Shown here piece by piece: positions 24,168-25,589 of a stretch of DNA of 25,589 bases (positions are counted from its first letter, which is position 1; every line of letters starts with the position of its first letter). Origin of the DNA: JBFXAN01 sp050184225 (GTDB taxonomy: Bacteria > Chloroflexota > Dehalococcoidia > CAUJGQ01). The stretch lies in contig JBFXAN010000086.1 of NCBI GenBank assembly GCA_050184225.1, positions 1-25,589 on the forward strand, written 5' to 3'. Made by a program: the position numbers and the translations under genes. The notes below the pieces were generated by a model that was not told where the DNA came from, did not search any database, and worked only from the letters and a program-made list of their open reading frames with translations.

Positions 24168-24369
24168 GCGATGACAGACATTGCCCCGCCGGCGGTCGCG
24201 TCGACCGGGCGGAGCGCGGCCGCGCAACCGGCGAGGAGGCGCGACGGCCCCGATCCTGCCACCGTCGCGACCCCTGGAGATTAACAGTTGTCAACCGCGT
24301 AATCCGGTGGGAGACTGTTGGTATCAGGTCGCGTCGTTTCACCCCGCAGTTCCATGCCGGAGGGTCACG

Positions 24370-24633
24370 ATGAATGCTTCTTCGCAGCATCCTGAAACCC
24401 CACATCCACACCGCTCCTTTTTTCATCAACCGCTGGTGATCGCGGCCGGCATTGTCGTCGGTTGGGTGATCCTGGTGATCGCCTCAGACCAAATGTGGCA
24501 GCACGCGTTTGGGTTCTCCGCGCGTGACTCCCTCGCGCTGGCGGTCGGCCTGTTCGCCTACCTGGCGCTCTTCGCCGGTGTCATGTTCGGCATCATCTGG
24601 ATGCTCGGCCACGAGCACATGCGCAACGGCTGA
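24370..24633 (+). CDS. Small two-helix membrane protein
   Basis: Protein of 87 residues, not recognised as a named family. A polar, His/Pro-rich N terminus (about 1-20) is followed by two membrane helices, about 22-39 (PLVIAAGIVVGWVILVIA) and 53-79 (DSLALAVGLFAYLALFAGVMF and on), and a short tail GHEHMRNG. A Trp/His/Phe-rich loop (SDQMWQHAFGF) joins the helices. GGAGGG lies five bases before the ATG, so translation is likely. The His-rich ends (HPHRSFFH, GHEHM) could bind metal, but that is speculation. The next gene is 161 bases downstream on the same strand. Confidence 0.75.
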   Translation: MNASSQHPETPHPHRSFFHQPLVIAAGIVVGWVILVIASDQMWQHAFGFSARDSLALAVGLFAYLALFAGVMFGIIWMLGHEHMRNG

Positions 24634-24794
24634 CCTCGCCGCGTCGTCGGACCACTGGGGGGTGCATCGCCAAGGTGCCACGATCGCTCGGGTTGCCATG
24701 GTCGTGGATGTTGATGCGCTGGCGGTGGGGGTGGCCACGGTTTACGCTGTGCCGCAGACGGCGCGTGATCGCGCGGACGATGAGGTGGCCTGCC

Positions 24795-25466
24795 ATGACG
24801 ACGACCAGCCGGCGACAGACATCCCGCGGTGCCTCGAGCGGAGCCGCCCGCACGAAGGCCAGGGTGCGGCGGACGGCCCCCGCTGATCGGGAGGAACGCA
24901 TCGCCTGGCTGCCGGTGGTCGCCGGCGAACCGGAAGATCCGGATGTCCGCTCGCTGTTCGAGCGGGCGCGGGAAAGGCTCGGCTTCATTCCCAATGTCTT
25001 CAAGGTCTTTGCCGCGCGCCCGGAGCGCTTCAAGAAGTGGCGCACCCACTTCAATGAAGTGACGATCGGCGAGTCGGAATTGACGCCGGCGGAGCGGGAG
25101 ATGATCGCGGTCGCTGTCTCTGCCGAGAACCACTGCCTCTACTGCCTCACCTCCCACGGTGCGGGACTGCGGCAGGCGCTCGGTGACCAGGTGCTCGGCG
25201 ACCGGATCACCCTCGACTACCGGCGCGCCGGTCTGGACGAGCGCGCGACGGCAATGCTCGACTACGCGGCGAAGATCACGACCCGGCCAGTCGAATGCAG
25301 CGAAGCCGACATCGACCGGCTGCGGTCGCTCGGCTTCTCCGATCAGGCGATCTGGGACATCATCGAGACGGCGGCGATGTACAACTTCACCAACCGGATC
25401 GCCTCCGCCAGCGGCATGCTTCCCAACCGCGAATATCACATGATCGGCCGGACGTCGGGCGACTAG
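24795..25466 (+). CDS. AhpD-like peroxidase-related protein (carboxymuconolactone decarboxylase fold)
   Basis: Protein of 223 residues of the CMD/AhpD family, peroxidase-related subgroup. The signature ENHCLYCLTSHGAGLR gives the redox pair Cys114/Cys117, with Glu111 and His121 as the proton relay of AhpD. The preceding part (RLGFIPNVFKVFAARPERFKKW, LTPAEREMIAVAVSAEN) and the end (YNFTNRIASASGM) are typical. It likely reduces peroxides using a dithiol partner that is not in the window. The first 35 residues are basic and Thr/Ser-rich, outside the domain; the ATG at 24795 has GAGGTGG upstream, but a later start cannot be excluded. The stop codon lies at the very edge of an IS element. Confidence 0.9.
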   Translation: MTTTSRRQTSRGASSGAARTKARVRRTAPADREERIAWLPVVAGEPEDPDVRSLFERARERLGFIPNVFKVFAARPERFKKWRTHFNEVTIGESELTPAEREMIAVAVSAENHCLYCLTSHGAGLRQALGDQVLGDRITLDYRRAGLDERATAMLDYAAKITTRPVECSEADIDRLRSLGFSDQAIWDIIETAAMYNFTNRIASASGMLPNREYHMIGRTSGD

Positions 25467-25589
25467 AGGCTGTTATGCACTTCCGACAACAGCGGGGCGG
25501 CACGCGCCAGTGCCAGGCAGGCGAAGGCGACGAAATGGAGCCCAGCCAAGGTGGTGTGCAAGCGTTCGTAGTCCCGGACCAGCCGCCGG
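25463..25589 (-). CDS. IS5-family transposase, C-terminal end (cut by window edge)
   Basis: The last 41 codons of a minus-strand frame running off the window read RRLVRDYERLHTTLAGLHFV, then AFACLALARAAPLLSEVHNSL and TAG. This is the usual C terminus of IS5-group DDE transposases (RRLxxDYERLxxTxxxxxxxAxxxLxLxRA). The catalytic DDE residues would be outside the window. Its stop codon (25463-25465) overlaps the AhpD-like stop codon (25464-25466) within a CTAG tetramer. Confidence 0.75.
   Translation of the reverse strand, partial: RRLVRDYERLHTTLAGLHFVAFACLALARAAPLLSEVHNSL
25466..25589 (-). mobile_element. End of an IS5-like insertion sequence
   Basis: The transposase end and the sequence GAGGCTGTTATGCACTTCC next to the AhpD stop codon look like the terminal inverted repeat of an IS5-family element. 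The bordering CTAG or TA matches the short duplications that family makes. The other end lies outside the window, so the limits and completeness are unknown. Confidence 0.6.

Overview
This is a GC-rich window (codon third positions strongly G/C) with 22 recognisable complete or near-complete genes, one gene broken by a stop codon, one decayed gene fragment and the end of an insertion sequence. The gene mix suggests a heterotrophic, probably single-membraned member of the Chloroflexota, perhaps near Thermomicrobia/Sphaerobacter. It includes a Ser/Thr kinase fused to a PD40 propeller, an LPXTG-like cell-wall signal, PMT/ArnT-like glycosyltransferases, DUF433/DUF5615 toxin-antitoxin genes, DUF937, an orphan FtrB and GC-rich palindromic repeats inside genes. 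The taxonomic placement is inference; no rRNA or tRNA gene is visible.

Layout. 1-3790 (minus strand): a GH15 glucoamylase/trehalase-like enzyme, a remnant of an ABC exporter, and an M20 metallopeptidase carrying one repeat unit inside its coding sequence and another at its start codon. 3791-7052: a transmembrane Ser/Thr kinase with an extracellular beta-propeller, divergent from a secreted LPRTG protein that shares its extracellular DUF4399-like domain. 7104-9913 (minus): DUF937 protein, SnoaL-like protein and GMC oxidoreductase. 10249-10701: orphan ferredoxin:thioredoxin reductase catalytic chain. 10807-14269 (minus): lipoprotein, toxin-antitoxin pair, NarL-type response regulator, and a GAF histidine kinase interrupted by a single in-frame TAG. 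14559-16350: an aminotransferase with an unusual PLP pocket, then a GNAT acetyltransferase. 16337-19493 (minus): DUF1992-like protein, anchored LolA/LppX-like protein and a GT39-like glycosyltransferase with an in-frame repeat insertion. 19610-19942: rhodanese. 19987-21729 (minus): a second GT39-like paralogue. 21885-23204: class III CoA-transferase. 23370-24104 (minus): a Clp N-domain protein fused to a ribbon-helix-helix domain. 24370-25466: small membrane protein and AhpD-like protein, whose stop codon abuts an IS5-like element running off the window.

The most notable items are: (1) a composite non-autonomous repeat family with three copies in 20 kb, made of two GC palindromes flanking a conserved spacer of about 70 bp, one copy translated in frame inside a membrane glycosyltransferase; (2) the Clp_N-Clp_N-RHH fusion with a palindrome over its own predicted transcription start; (3) the kinase/LPRTG pair sharing one ectodomain; (4) the amber-interrupted histidine kinase; and (5) the toxin-antitoxin pair with operator-like repeats one helical turn apart. 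Stretches of more than about 200 bp without a gene are noted where they hold something; 6248-6482, 7680-7899 and 14270-14558 hold no feature I can support beyond their roles as leader or spacer regions.
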